Positions 25,628-33,551 of a stretch of 64,000 nucleotides of DNA are shown one piece after another. The position numbers and the translations under genes are program-made. Under the pieces are notes generated by a model. That model saw nothing but the letters and a program-made list of their open reading frames with translations, searched no databases and was not told where the DNA came from. How positions within the stretch are numbered: position 1 is the first letter of the stretch; the number at the start of each line of letters is the position of its first letter. Origin of the DNA: JAJYKC01 sp035545735 (GTDB taxonomy: Bacteria; Acidobacteriota; Terriglobia; Bryobacterales; Bryobacteraceae); contig DASZXS010000073.1 in assembly GCA_035545735.1 (NCBI GenBank), positions 1-64,000 on the forward strand, written 5' to 3'.

Positions 25628-26281
25628 CTACCAGGCTCCGCGTCCACTCAAGACGCGCCCGGGAGTCTTCAGCAGGATATGAGCGTAGAGCGAAAAGGAA
25701 AAATTTTGGATGAGAAAGAGGTCCAGGCGGCGTCGCTGCGGATACGTCAGTTCTCCTCTTCCGTGGATTTGCCAAAGTCCCGTAAGCCCCGGTTTTACTG
25801 ATAATAGTTGCCCGCCGCCGGAATAGTGCACCCGCATTTCTTCTTCGGTGATAGGCCTCGGGCCGACCAACGCGAGGCGGCCCTCGAGCACCTGAAATAA
25901 CTGCGGCAACTCGTCAACAGAATAGCGCCGGCAAAACGCCGCGAACCGGCTGCGGATGCGCGGGTCTGATTTAGTTTTTTGCACGCAAACTGATGAGACC
26001 GGCAGGTATTCCACGATGCAAAACGGTTTGCGAACGCCGCTCTCCCACATGGTGCGAAGCTTGAACACCCAAAACGGCTCGCCTCCTAAACCAATGCGGC
26101 GGTGAGCCACAAAGGGAGAGCGGCCCGAGAGCGCCCAGGTTATCGCCGCGGCAGCCAGCAGCAGCGGCGACGATAGCGCGAATAGTGCGGCGGCCACGAG
26201 CCGCTCGAAGGTTTGCGAAGGCCTCCAGCACGATCTCTCTTCCAAAGCGAACAGAGATCGCGCTGCGGGAAACGTGCTCAT
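25628..26281 (-). CDS. Initiating sugar transferase (PF02397, PglC-type small form)
   Basis: A 217-residue monotopic phosphoglycosyl transferase that would load the first sugar-phosphate onto undecaprenyl phosphate. It has a hydrophobic N-terminal re-entrant segment (FERLVAAALFALSSPLLLAAAAITW), then RRIGLGGEPFWVFKLRTM, YSVDELPQLFQVLEGRLALVGPRP and VKPGLTGLWQIHGRG, the family motifs in order. It lacks the four-helix N-terminal half of WbaP-type enzymes, so it is the short catalytic form. It starts 22 bp after the TIGR03437 protein gene, behind CAGGA. It is the likely first step for the polysaccharide genes at 8380-21579, although separated from them. Confidence 0.87.
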   Translation of the reverse strand: MSTFPAARSLFALEERSCWRPSQTFERLVAAALFALSSPLLLAAAAITWALSGRSPFVAHRRIGLGGEPFWVFKLRTMWESGVRKPFCIVEYLPVSSVCVQKTKSDPRIRSRFAAFCRRYSVDELPQLFQVLEGRLALVGPRPITEEEMRVHYSGGGQLLSVKPGLTGLWQIHGRGELTYPQRRRLDLFLIQNFSFSLYAHILLKTPGRVLSGRGAW

Positions 26282-26303
26282 TGTCCTGCCCCGGAGTTCC
26301 GAA

Positions 26304-27134
26304 TTACGGCGCGGAAATCGCGATGACGGCTCGCTTGGTGGACGTCACGCCGCCGATTTCGATTTGCAGCGGAACCGCGTCCCCGGTGGGCGCGCTTGCC
26401 GGTACCGTGACGTTCACCTGATATAGGCCAACAAAGCCGGGGGCAAGCCCGGAGAAGCCGACCACGCCGGTGATGCCATCGAAGGTGACTACCGGCTTCA
26501 CGATGGTGGTCGAATCCGCGCCCGCCACGCTCTCGCCGTCCTTCGGTGGATGCATTACCGGTCCCAGCCCCGTCGCATAGATTTGGAGAATGTCGCCGGC
26601 CTTTGCCGGGCGCGTCAGCCGGCCCGGAATCGAGCCCGCGGGCCCGGCGATCGCGTTATCGGGAAAGATCAAGGCAAGAGCTTGTCCGGAGCCGCTGGCG
26701 GCCGCGGTGAAGATGCCAGGGGAGTATTGACCGATGGGAGTTTGCACCGGCAGCGACGCGCCGGAGGATTTCCGTGTCACCACCACCGGAACGTTCACCG
26801 TTCCGCTCGTTGGCGGATTCTCTCCCCACGGAAGCTGGACGTTAATCTGCTGCGTCCCAACCGAGAGAATAGGCGCGGAGATTCCGCCGAACGTGACGGA
26901 CTGAACGTCCGCCAGAGAAGTTGAAATGGGAATCGAATCGGCCAGCGCCGGACCGGCGGCCAGGTTTGTCCCGAAGATTGAAATGATGGAACCGGGCGAT
27001 ACGCGCTTGTCGGGTTGGTCGAGCGAGAAGCTGGCGCCGTTCACCACACCTCCCTCAGAGACCGACGGCGACTGACACAAGACCGGGCTCGCGCAAGCGA
27101 CAAGCATCATTAGAACGTGGAAAGGCTTTGGCAT
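26304..27134 (-). CDS. Secreted TIGR03437-domain protein (Solibacter family)
   Basis: A 276-residue secreted protein consisting almost wholly of the domain I recognise as TIGR03437. The start at 27134 gives the signal peptide MPKPFHVLMMLVACASPVLCQ. The body contains GGVVNGASFSLDQPDKRVSP, GSIISIFGTNLAAG, VGTQQINVQLPWG and ILQIYATGLGPV, and ends in Ig-like strands (GLYQVNVTVPASAPTGDAVPLQIEIGG). The domain is beta-rich, of unknown function, usually at the C-terminus of long secreted proteins such as the one at 38868; here it stands alone. A TTTAC pair (site D) lies about 60 bp upstream. The initiating sugar transferase follows by 22 bp. Confidence 0.83.
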   Translation of the reverse strand: MPKPFHVLMMLVACASPVLCQSPSVSEGGVVNGASFSLDQPDKRVSPGSIISIFGTNLAAGPALADSIPISTSLADVQSVTFGGISAPILSVGTQQINVQLPWGENPPTSGTVNVPVVVTRKSSGASLPVQTPIGQYSPGIFTAAASGSGQALALIFPDNAIAGPAGSIPGRLTRPAKAGDILQIYATGLGPVMHPPKDGESVAGADSTTIVKPVVTFDGITGVVGFSGLAPGFVGLYQVNVTVPASAPTGDAVPLQIEIGGVTSTKRAVIAISAP

Positions 27135-27190
27135 AAGAGACTCGCTAGCCCAATGATGGGCAGTATCGCGGCGAAAACGGTTTGGACGCT

Positions 27191-27206
27191 GTAAAAGAAT
27201 CGTAAA
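27191..27206. promoter_or_regulatory. Direct repeat GTAAA-N6-GTAAA (site D)
   Basis: GTAAA at 27191-27195 and 27202-27206 are 11 bp apart; on the minus strand this is TTTAC-N6-TTTAC, about 60 bp upstream of the TIGR03437 gene start at 27134. It is identical in core and spacing to sites A and E. Confidence 0.45.
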
Positions 27207-27360
27207 CATCAACTTGAGAGCCCTCGCCAGGCGCCGGTTCGGGTATGGATGGAGCCGTTTCCAACCCCATCCAAGACCCGCGCCCCTGAATCTCCCCACT
27301 CTCAGTTGGCGTGGATACCCCGATTCTAGAGATCGACCCGCGCGCGATGGTTACGCGTTT

Positions 27361-27376
27361 GTAAAATGGCTGTAAA
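27361..27376. promoter_or_regulatory. Direct repeat GTAAA-N6-GTAAA (site E), upstream of the response regulator
   Basis: GTAAA at 27361-27365 and 27372-27376, 11 bp apart, about 85 bp upstream of the OmpR-type regulator gene. The position would suit autoregulation. Confidence 0.45.
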
Positions 27377-27458
27377 AGCATTCCCATACGGCGAAACAAG
27401 GGCGGGTTTACCGGTGCCGTTTCGATACAATCGCGAGGTAGAGGTGTAAATTTGCGCC

Positions 27459-28133
27459 GTGCAGACCATCCTTGTGATCGACGACGACGACAGTCTCCGC
27501 GACACCATCAGCCTGATGCTGGAGCGCGAGAACTTCCGCGTTGTTCAGGCGGGCGACGGCAAGGCGGGATTTGAAAAGGCGGTTGTCACCAGACCCGACC
27601 TGATTCTGGTGGATCTGCGCCTACCGGGAATGTCCGGGGTGGAGGTCTGCAAGGAACTGCGCGCCGCCCGTAACAAGACTCCCATCATTGTGCTGAGCGC
27701 GGTCGGCGACGAAATGGACAAGGTGCTCCTGCTGGAGATCGGCGCCGACGACTACCTGGTGAAACCGTTTGGCACGCGAGAGCTGCTCGCCCGCATTCGC
27801 GCCGTCTTGCGGCGCGGCTCGCCCGGCGCCACGCGGCAGCTAAGCTTCAGCGACGTTGTCGTGGACCTGGAGCGGCGGCTGGTGCTCCGTCGCGGCCAGG
27901 AGCTCAAATTCACGCCAGCCGAGTATAACCTGCTGATCTTTTTCCTGCAAAACGCCGATAAGGCGCTGACACGGGATGTGATTCTCAACTCGGTCTGGGG
28001 CTATGAGTGCTTTCCGAATACCCGGACGGTGGACGCGCACGTTGTCCGTTTGCGGCAGAAGCTCGAGCCCGATACGAACGCTCCGAAGCATTTTGTGACG
28101 GTTCACGGTGTGGGCTACCGCTTCCTACCGTAG
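27459..28133 (+). CDS. OmpR/PhoB-family response regulator
   Basis: A 224-residue transcription factor. The receiver domain (1 to about 118) shows the acidic pocket IDDDD, phospho-acceptor D52 in LILVDLRLPGMSG, the conserved Ser in VLSAVGDE and Lys in DYLVKPFG. The C-terminal winged helix (about 130-224) carries LKFTPAEYNLLIFFLQN, then TVDAHVVRLRQKLEP and HGVGYRFLP, the classical OmpR-type recognition helix and wing. GTG start. It heads an operon with a receiver-only protein, a porin, a copper-type protein and a histidine kinase. Regulators of this family bind tandem half-sites 11 bp apart, the pattern seen at sites A-E, including its own promoter. Confidence 0.93.
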   Translation: MQTILVIDDDDSLRDTISLMLERENFRVVQAGDGKAGFEKAVVTRPDLILVDLRLPGMSGVEVCKELRAARNKTPIIVLSAVGDEMDKVLLLEIGADDYLVKPFGTRELLARIRAVLRRGSPGATRQLSFSDVVVDLERRLVLRRGQELKFTPAEYNLLIFFLQNADKALTRDVILNSVWGYECFPNTRTVDAHVVRLRQKLEPDTNAPKHFVTVHGVGYRFLP

Positions 28134-28140
28134 GCTCCTC

Positions 28141-28524
28141 ATGCCGCGGACCATTCTGATCGTTGACGACTCGGAGACCTGTCTGGCCACGCTCGAAGTT
28201 GCTCTCATGTCCCTGCCCGACGTGGAAATTCTCCCCGCGACAAGCGCGGCTAGCGCGCTGGCGTTACTCGCCGATCGCGGTTCCTCCGTCCGGCTTCTTG
28301 TAACCGACTTGGATTTAAGGCGCACGGACGGGTTCGATCTGATCGAACGGGTCCGGTGTCAACCGCGCTTCTCGGAGCTTCCCATCGCCGTAATCAGCGG
28401 AGATTGCAATCCGCGCACGCCGGAGCGCCTCCGGCGCATGGGCGTCAACACCTACATTGCGAAGCCGTACTCACCAGCCGAGGTACGCCAAATTCTGGAG
28501 CCGTTTCTCGATGTCCGTACGTAA
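28141..28524 (+). CDS. Stand-alone receiver-domain (CheY-like) protein
   Basis: A 127-residue single-domain response regulator, starting 7 bp after the OmpR-type gene at ATG 28141; the longer frame starts inside that gene. The acidic pair (VDD, residues 8-10), phospho-acceptor D56 in RLLVTDLDLRR, and Lys in TYIAKPYSP are all present, so it should be phosphorylated. It has no output domain. In this operon it could be a phosphate sink, a phosphorelay intermediate or a protein-interaction switch for the histidine kinase at 30563. Its 3' end overlaps the next gene by 14 bp. Confidence 0.88.
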   Translation: MPRTILIVDDSETCLATLEVALMSLPDVEILPATSAASALALLADRGSSVRLLVTDLDLRRTDGFDLIERVRCQPRFSELPIAVISGDCNPRTPERLRRMGVNTYIAKPYSPAEVRQILEPFLDVRT

Positions 28525-29875
28525 ACTCTTGCTCACCCTACTCCTTCCCTCCCTCGGCTTCTGTGCCGATGAGACCCAACTGCTTCAAAAGATCCTCCAG
28601 CGTCTCGATCGTCTTGAAGAGCAAAACCAGCAGCTTACCGACGAGGTCCGTTCTCTGCGCGAGCAGCTGGCGGCCACCTCCGGCGCGGCCGCAGCCCCTG
28701 CCGCGCCAAAAGAAACCGGCGCCAGGCTGGAAGAAAGGACCGCGGCTCTGGAACAGCGCACCGCGGACCTCGATCAGGTCAAGGTAGAAGCCTCTCAAAA
28801 ATTCCCCATCCGCCTTACCGGCATGGCGCTCTTTAATTCGTTCCTGAATGGCGCCAACAATGGCGGCTCGCAAAATCCGGAAGTTGCCGCCCTGACCCCC
28901 GGGCCGTCCACCAGTGGCGCTTCCTTCCACCAGACCACGCTGGGCCTCCTTTTTTTTGGCCCGCAAGTCGCCGGAGCAAAGGTGTCGGGTAGGGTGGATG
29001 CGGATTTCTATGGCTCCTACAGCGGAAGTATCGGGCAGATTGTCCGGCTGCGCACGGCCGCGGTCAATGTGGATTGGAAGAACCAAAGCGTATCTCTTGG
29101 AGTCGAGGCGCCCCTGATTTCTCCACGTTCTCCGAACTCCCTTGCCGAGGTGGGCGCGCCTCCCCTTTCGGGCGCCGGGAACTTATGGCTCTGGCAGCCG
29201 CAATTCCGCGTGGAGCAGCGCTTCAGTTTAGGAGACACGACGGGCATTCGCGCGCAAGGCGCTCTTTACGAGACAAATGAAACCGGATATCTCGCGGCCT
29301 CCGATGACAACCAGACAATAGAAAAAGCGCGCCCCGGGTATGAAGGGCGCGTCGAACTCTGGACGCATCCTTCCGGCGGTTCACGCTACGAGATTGCCTC
29401 CGGCTTTCACCTCAGCACGTCGCACTCCGGTGGATGGTCCATCCCTTCTCGTGTATATACCGTGGACTGGTTGATCAGCCCGTGGAGCAAATTGGAATGG
29501 ACCGGCACGTACTTCACCGGCCGGAATCTCACCGGTATTGGCGGCATCGGCCCTGGATATCGCGTTCGATACGACTCTGACTCCGGCGGCGTCTACGTCT
29601 CTCCGGTTCACTCGACGGGCGGTTGGACGCAACTTTCGTACCTGGCGACCAGCCGCCTGACGTTCAATGCTTTCGCAGGCGAGCAAGCGAACCGCGCGGC
29701 GGATTTGAGGTCCGGCGCGATCGGCCGCAATTTCAGTTATGCGGTAAATGCGATGTACCGTCTGACGCCCAACATTCTGACTGGTATCGAAGCCATGCAG
29801 ATCAGAACCAATTATTTAGGAGCGGGCACGCGCCTGCAAAACCGTTATGATCTCGCTCTCGCGTATCTGTTTTAG
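28511..29875 (+). CDS. Outer-membrane porin-like protein with N-terminal coiled coil
   Basis: A 454-residue exported protein; the start at 28511 opens a signal peptide (MSVRKLLLTLLLPSLGFCA). It is followed by a heptad-rich coiled coil at about 20-60 (LLQKILQRLDRLEEQNQQLTDEVRSLREQL), a Pro/Ala linker, a second short coiled coil, and then a beta-barrel of about 340 residues with aromatic-rich strands ending in NRYDLALAYLF. The layout resembles OprO/OprP-like and slayer-type porins with a trimerising N-terminal coil. It lies between a receiver protein and a copper-type protein in a signalling operon, so it may admit the signal or substrate. Substrate unknown. Confidence 0.8.
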   Translation: MSVRKLLLTLLLPSLGFCADETQLLQKILQRLDRLEEQNQQLTDEVRSLREQLAATSGAAAAPAAPKETGARLEERTAALEQRTADLDQVKVEASQKFPIRLTGMALFNSFLNGANNGGSQNPEVAALTPGPSTSGASFHQTTLGLLFFGPQVAGAKVSGRVDADFYGSYSGSIGQIVRLRTAAVNVDWKNQSVSLGVEAPLISPRSPNSLAEVGAPPLSGAGNLWLWQPQFRVEQRFSLGDTTGIRAQGALYETNETGYLAASDDNQTIEKARPGYEGRVELWTHPSGGSRYEIASGFHLSTSHSGGWSIPSRVYTVDWLISPWSKLEWTGTYFTGRNLTGIGGIGPGYRVRYDSDSGGVYVSPVHSTGGWTQLSYLATSRLTFNAFAGEQANRAADLRSGAIGRNFSYAVNAMYRLTPNILTGIEAMQIRTNYLGAGTRLQNRYDLALAYLF

Positions 29876-30566
29876 CGTCGCCGCCGCATTCACCGTCTAC
29901 CCATTGGCGGCCGGCGGGGTGTCCGGGCGCATCGAATTAAAAAATTCGCGCAACCCGAGCGTTCGAAAGTCCGGGAACTATTCCGGCGTCGTCGTGTGGC
30001 TGGATCCGGCGTCAAGCCTGAGCCCGCACTGGAATGGCGACGCCCGGGCGCAGATGATTCAAAAAGGGAAGCGTTTCATCCCTCACATCCTCGCGATTCC
30101 GGTGGGCGCCACGGTCGATTTTCCGAATCTCGATCCGATTTTCCACAACGCCTTCTCGAATTTCAGCGGCAAGATCTTCGACATCGGCCTCTACGCGCCG
30201 GGATCGTCCCGCCCGGTGCGCTTCGACCGCCCGGGGATTGTGCGCATCTTCTGCAATATCCACTCCACCATGAGCGCGGTGATCGCCGTGCTGGATACGC
30301 CCTATTTCGCCACCACCCCGGCATCCGGCGAGTTCTCAATTTCCGGTGTCCCTCCCGGTGAGTACACGCTGCACTTCTTTAACGAACGCTCCACTCCACA
30401 AGCTCTGAAACTTCTCGACCGGCGCGTCAATATCCAGGGTGATTCCACGGCGCTGGGAGAGATCTCCATTTCGGAGAGCGACTACCTGCCAACGCCGCAC
30501 AAAAACAAATATGGGCGGGAGTACGCTCCGGCCGCGGATGACCGATATACCCCCGGAAGCCGATGA
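29847..30566 (+). CDS. Exported type-1-copper-like (cupredoxin) protein
   Basis: A 239-residue exported protein (signal peptide MISLSRICFSVAAAFTVYPLAAG) starting 29 bp inside the porin gene. The central part has the plastocyanin-like ligand set: H100 in PNLDPIFHNAF, then C136, H139 and M142 in IFCNIHSTMSAVIAV, with C-X2-H-X2-M spacing of a type-1 copper site. The family is often annotated as methylamine-utilisation or cupredoxin-like. The C-terminal region (SGVPPGEYTLHFFNERS) is a beta-sandwich resembling carboxypeptidase-regulatory domains. Coupled by ATGA to the histidine kinase, so it may be a periplasmic signal-binding or redox partner of the sensor. Confidence 0.82.
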   Translation: MISLSRICFSVAAAFTVYPLAAGGVSGRIELKNSRNPSVRKSGNYSGVVVWLDPASSLSPHWNGDARAQMIQKGKRFIPHILAIPVGATVDFPNLDPIFHNAFSNFSGKIFDIGLYAPGSSRPVRFDRPGIVRIFCNIHSTMSAVIAVLDTPYFATTPASGEFSISGVPPGEYTLHFFNERSTPQALKLLDRRVNIQGDSTALGEISISESDYLPTPHKNKYGREYAPAADDRYTPGSR

Positions 30567-32296
30567 GACACCCGCGCCATCTTTCCCTGCTGTGGAAGAT
30601 CCTTTTTGCCACGTCAATTGCGATCACCCTGCTGTTTGCCTTCACCGGCTGGATCGTTCAGCGGGAGGCGATTCGCGCTACTTCGGAGACGCTGGAAGTG
30701 GAGGTGCGCGCCAGCTTTCGCGCCTATGAATCGCTGTGGCGCGCGCGCGCCAAGCTGTTTGCATCGGTCAGCTCGATCCTTAGTTCGATGTCGGATGTCC
30801 GCGCGGCCTTCGGAACGCGCGACCAGGAGACCATTCGCGATACCGCCAGTGAACTCTGGCGCAAGGTTTCGAGCGAAGCCGCGGTCTTTGTTGTGGCGGA
30901 CCCGAGGGGCAAAATGATCGCCTCTCTCGGAGGCGTTCCTTTTTCGCACTCGGACGACCTTCCGGTTGTGCGCCAGGCGGCGCCGGCCTTCCCGGCTCAG
31001 TCCTCTGGATTCCTTATTCAGAACGGCAAGCTTTATCAGGTGACCGTCACGCCGGTATATGTCCAATCGACCGGCGGCCCCGCGCTGATTAATGTCCTGG
31101 TGGCGGGCTTTGCCGTGGACGACGCGCTGGCGCGCCAATTGAGTGAATCGGCCGGCGGCAGCGAATTTATCTTCTTTGGTGAAAGCAGGGAAGTCATCGC
31201 CTCCACGCTCTCACGCGCGGAAGCGGGCCAACTGGGGGCCTTGGCCGCTCCGGGTAATGCGCTTCGCCGCGCCGTCAACGGCCGGGAGGAGTACGCGGCG
31301 CTCACCTCTCCATTGCGCGATGTGACCGGCAAACCCATCGGCTCGCTCGCGATTCTGCGTTCTTTCCGGGCCGCCAGCCTGGGCATCCGGCAGCTCCAGC
31401 GTGAGATTGCCGCCATCTGGGTGTTCGCCGTGCTCGCCGGCCTGCTGCTGACCTACGTCCTGGCCAGGAAAATACTGGAGCCCGTGGACCGCCTGGATAA
31501 GGCGGCGGCGCAGATCGCGCGTGGCAACTACGATCACCGCGTCGCCGTGAGCGGCAGCGATGAGCTTGGCCGCCTGTCGGCCACCTTTAACGGCATGTGC
31601 CAGGCTATTCAGGATGCGCGCGAGGATCTGATCCGTCAGGAGCGGATTTCGACCGTCGGACGTCTTTCCAGTTCCATCGTGCACGATTTGCGCAACCCGC
31701 TGGCCGCCATTTACGGAGGCGCCGAGATGCTGGTGGACAACGATCTTCCGGTCGGACAAGTAAAGCGGCTTGCTCAAAACCTCTATCAGGCGTCGCGACG
31801 CATTCAGGAAATGCTTCAAGACCTCGTGAACGTCTCCCGGGGTAAGGTCGAGGCGCTCGAACAGTGCTGCATGCGGGATGTGGTGGCGGCGGCCTGCGAA
31901 AATCTGAGCTCCATTGCCGCCTCGCAGGGCGTCACCATTCACAACAACGTGGCGGAGGAGATTGAATTGCCACTGGAACGGGCGCGCATGGAGCGGGTGT
32001 TCCTGAACCTGATAGACAACGCGCTGGAAGCGATGCCGGAAGGCGGCGAAGTCCGTATTTCCGCGGTCCGGGAGGCGGCGTCCGTGCTGATCCGTATTGA
32101 GGACACCGGCCCTGGAATCGCGCGCGAAATCCGGCCGCATCTTTTTCATCCGTTTGTCACCGCCGGCAAGCGCAACGGCCTGGGCCTGGGGCTGGCTCTG
32201 TCGCGCCAAACCGTCCTCGACCACGGCGGCGAACTCTGGGCCGATCAGAATGTGGAGAACGGCGCGCGATTTTGGATGCGGCTGGTGAGCAGGTAA
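30563..32296 (+). CDS. Membrane sensor histidine kinase
   Basis: A 577-residue kinase. TM1 is at about 12-32, an extracytoplasmic sensor of about 245 residues follows (dCACHE/double-PAS-like, with VFVVADPRGKMIASLGG), TM2 is near 283-303, HAMP about 303-355 (PVDRLDKAAAQIARGNYDHRV), then HisKA with H374 in SSSIVHDLRNPLAAIYGG and an HATPase_c domain with FLNLIDNALEAMPEGG (N box), EDTGPGIA and GLGLGLALS (G boxes). All catalytic motifs are intact. It is the last gene of the operon led by the OmpR-type regulator and overlaps the cupredoxin-like gene by ATGA, so it is the probable cognate kinase for both receivers. Confidence 0.92.
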   Translation: MRHPRHLSLLWKILFATSIAITLLFAFTGWIVQREAIRATSETLEVEVRASFRAYESLWRARAKLFASVSSILSSMSDVRAAFGTRDQETIRDTASELWRKVSSEAAVFVVADPRGKMIASLGGVPFSHSDDLPVVRQAAPAFPAQSSGFLIQNGKLYQVTVTPVYVQSTGGPALINVLVAGFAVDDALARQLSESAGGSEFIFFGESREVIASTLSRAEAGQLGALAAPGNALRRAVNGREEYAALTSPLRDVTGKPIGSLAILRSFRAASLGIRQLQREIAAIWVFAVLAGLLLTYVLARKILEPVDRLDKAAAQIARGNYDHRVAVSGSDELGRLSATFNGMCQAIQDAREDLIRQERISTVGRLSSSIVHDLRNPLAAIYGGAEMLVDNDLPVGQVKRLAQNLYQASRRIQEMLQDLVNVSRGKVEALEQCCMRDVVAAACENLSSIAASQGVTIHNNVAEEIELPLERARMERVFLNLIDNALEAMPEGGEVRISAVREAASVLIRIEDTGPGIAREIRPHLFHPFVTAGKRNGLGLGLALSRQTVLDHGGELWADQNVENGARFWMRLVSR

Positions 32297-32312
32297 ACTC
32301 GTTCGGAAGCCT

Positions 32313-33551
32313 GTGTCCACAGCCGTCCGGAAAACGAAGGCCGTTCGCCCATCGGGCAGAGGCGTGATCCTGCTACTTGCCATCGCGGCGGGCTGCGTTG
32401 TGGCAAACATGTACTATGCGCAGCCGCTCCTGGCGGATATCGCCCGGTCGTTTCACCTGAGCGTGGCGAAAATCGGCAGCTTCGCGATGGTAGTGCAGAT
32501 CGGCACGGTCTTCGGAATGCTCGTATTTGTTCCGCTGGGCGATAGCCATGAGCGCCGCGCGCTCATTACCTTCTTACTCTGTAGCGCGTCCGCGTCCCTT
32601 GCATTGATCGCCTTCGCCACCGGCCCCATCTGGCTCTGCATCGCGGGCTTTTGGGTCGGCGCAACGGGCGCAACCGTCCACGTGATCGTCCCGCTCGCCG
32701 CGCACCTCGCGCCGGAAGGCAAACGAGGGCATACGGTGGGCATGATCTTCAGCGGAATGCTGCTGGGGATTCTGCTGGCCCGGACGGCCAGTGGTTTCCT
32801 GGGCGAATACCTCGGCTGGCGCTCCGTGTATTGGGCCGCCTCCGTGGTGGTTCTGATCGCGGCGGTGCTGGTCCGAACGCGGCTGCCCGAGAGCCGCCCG
32901 GAACATCCGCTCGCGTGGCAAGAGCTGATGCGGTCCATCCTGGAGTTAACCCGCCGCCATGCGGCTTTGCGAGAGTCGGCTCTTCTGGGGGCGGCATTTT
33001 TCTGCGCCATGAGCGCGTTCTGGACCACGCTTGTGTTTTTTCTGGGTACACCTCCCTATCACTATGGTGCGTCGGCAGCCGGTCTCTTCGGACTCACCGG
33101 CGCGGCGGGCGCCGCCGGCGCTCCCCTGGTCGGCAAATTCTCCGATTCGCGCGGGCCGCGCCGCACGCTTCTTGCCGCTCTTTCCCTGGCCATCGCGGCT
33201 TGTGCGGTTCTTGCGCTATTAGGACATCATTTGTCCGGATTGCTTGCCGGCGCGATGCTGCTGGACCTGGGCGTGCAATCCGGCCACGTCGCCAACCAGG
33301 CGCGCATCTACGGTCTTGCGCCCGAGGCCCGCAGCCGCCTGAACACGGCTTACATGGTCTCTTTCTTCACTGGCGGGGCCATCGGCTCTTATTGCGGAGC
33401 AATTGCCTGGAAATATTTTGGATGGCCAGGAGTTTGCGGATTCTCCGTCACCGTGCTGGCGTTCGGAGTCGCAGTTTGGACTGCCGGCCAATATAGCGGC
33501 GAAACGGCCAGCGATCTCAAACCCGGTCACGGCTCCGGCGCAGTCGTGTAG
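32313..33551 (+). CDS. MFS transporter (12 TM, drug/metabolite efflux type)
   Basis: A 412-residue major-facilitator protein with about 12 hydrophobic segments in two halves. It has the loop 2-3 signature in FVPLGDSHERRALI and the equivalent in the second half (GKFSDSRGPRRTLL). The start MYYAQPLLADIARSFHLS is typical of the YdhP/YnfM-like subgroup of predicted efflux proteins. GTG start at 32313 behind GGAAG, 16 bp after the histidine kinase, so it may be co-transcribed as a target of the signalling system. Its 3' end overlaps the convergent peptidase gene by 25 bp. Substrate unknown. Confidence 0.85.
   Translation: MSTAVRKTKAVRPSGRGVILLLAIAAGCVVANMYYAQPLLADIARSFHLSVAKIGSFAMVVQIGTVFGMLVFVPLGDSHERRALITFLLCSASASLALIAFATGPIWLCIAGFWVGATGATVHVIVPLAAHLAPEGKRGHTVGMIFSGMLLGILLARTASGFLGEYLGWRSVYWAASVVVLIAAVLVRTRLPESRPEHPLAWQELMRSILELTRRHAALRESALLGAAFFCAMSAFWTTLVFFLGTPPYHYGASAAGLFGLTGAAGAAGAPLVGKFSDSRGPRRTLLAALSLAIAACAVLALLGHHLSGLLAGAMLLDLGVQSGHVANQARIYGLAPEARSRLNTAYMVSFFTGGAIGSYCGAIAWKYFGWPGVCGFSVTVLAFGVAVWTAGQYSGETASDLKPGHGSGAVV

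Larger units (their letters stand above)
27135..27458. other. Intergenic region holding two TTTAC-type repeats
   Basis: The 324-bp divergent region between the TIGR03437 gene and the response-regulator gene contains site D (27191) and site E (27361) and a TACAAT -10-like hexamer at 27426-27431 ahead of the regulator's GTG start. No convincing -35 partner and no gene was seen in it. Confidence 0.5.

Noticed and set aside
31211..32410. Minus-strand open frame of 399 codons
   Set aside because: Antisense of the histidine kinase, which has all catalytic boxes.
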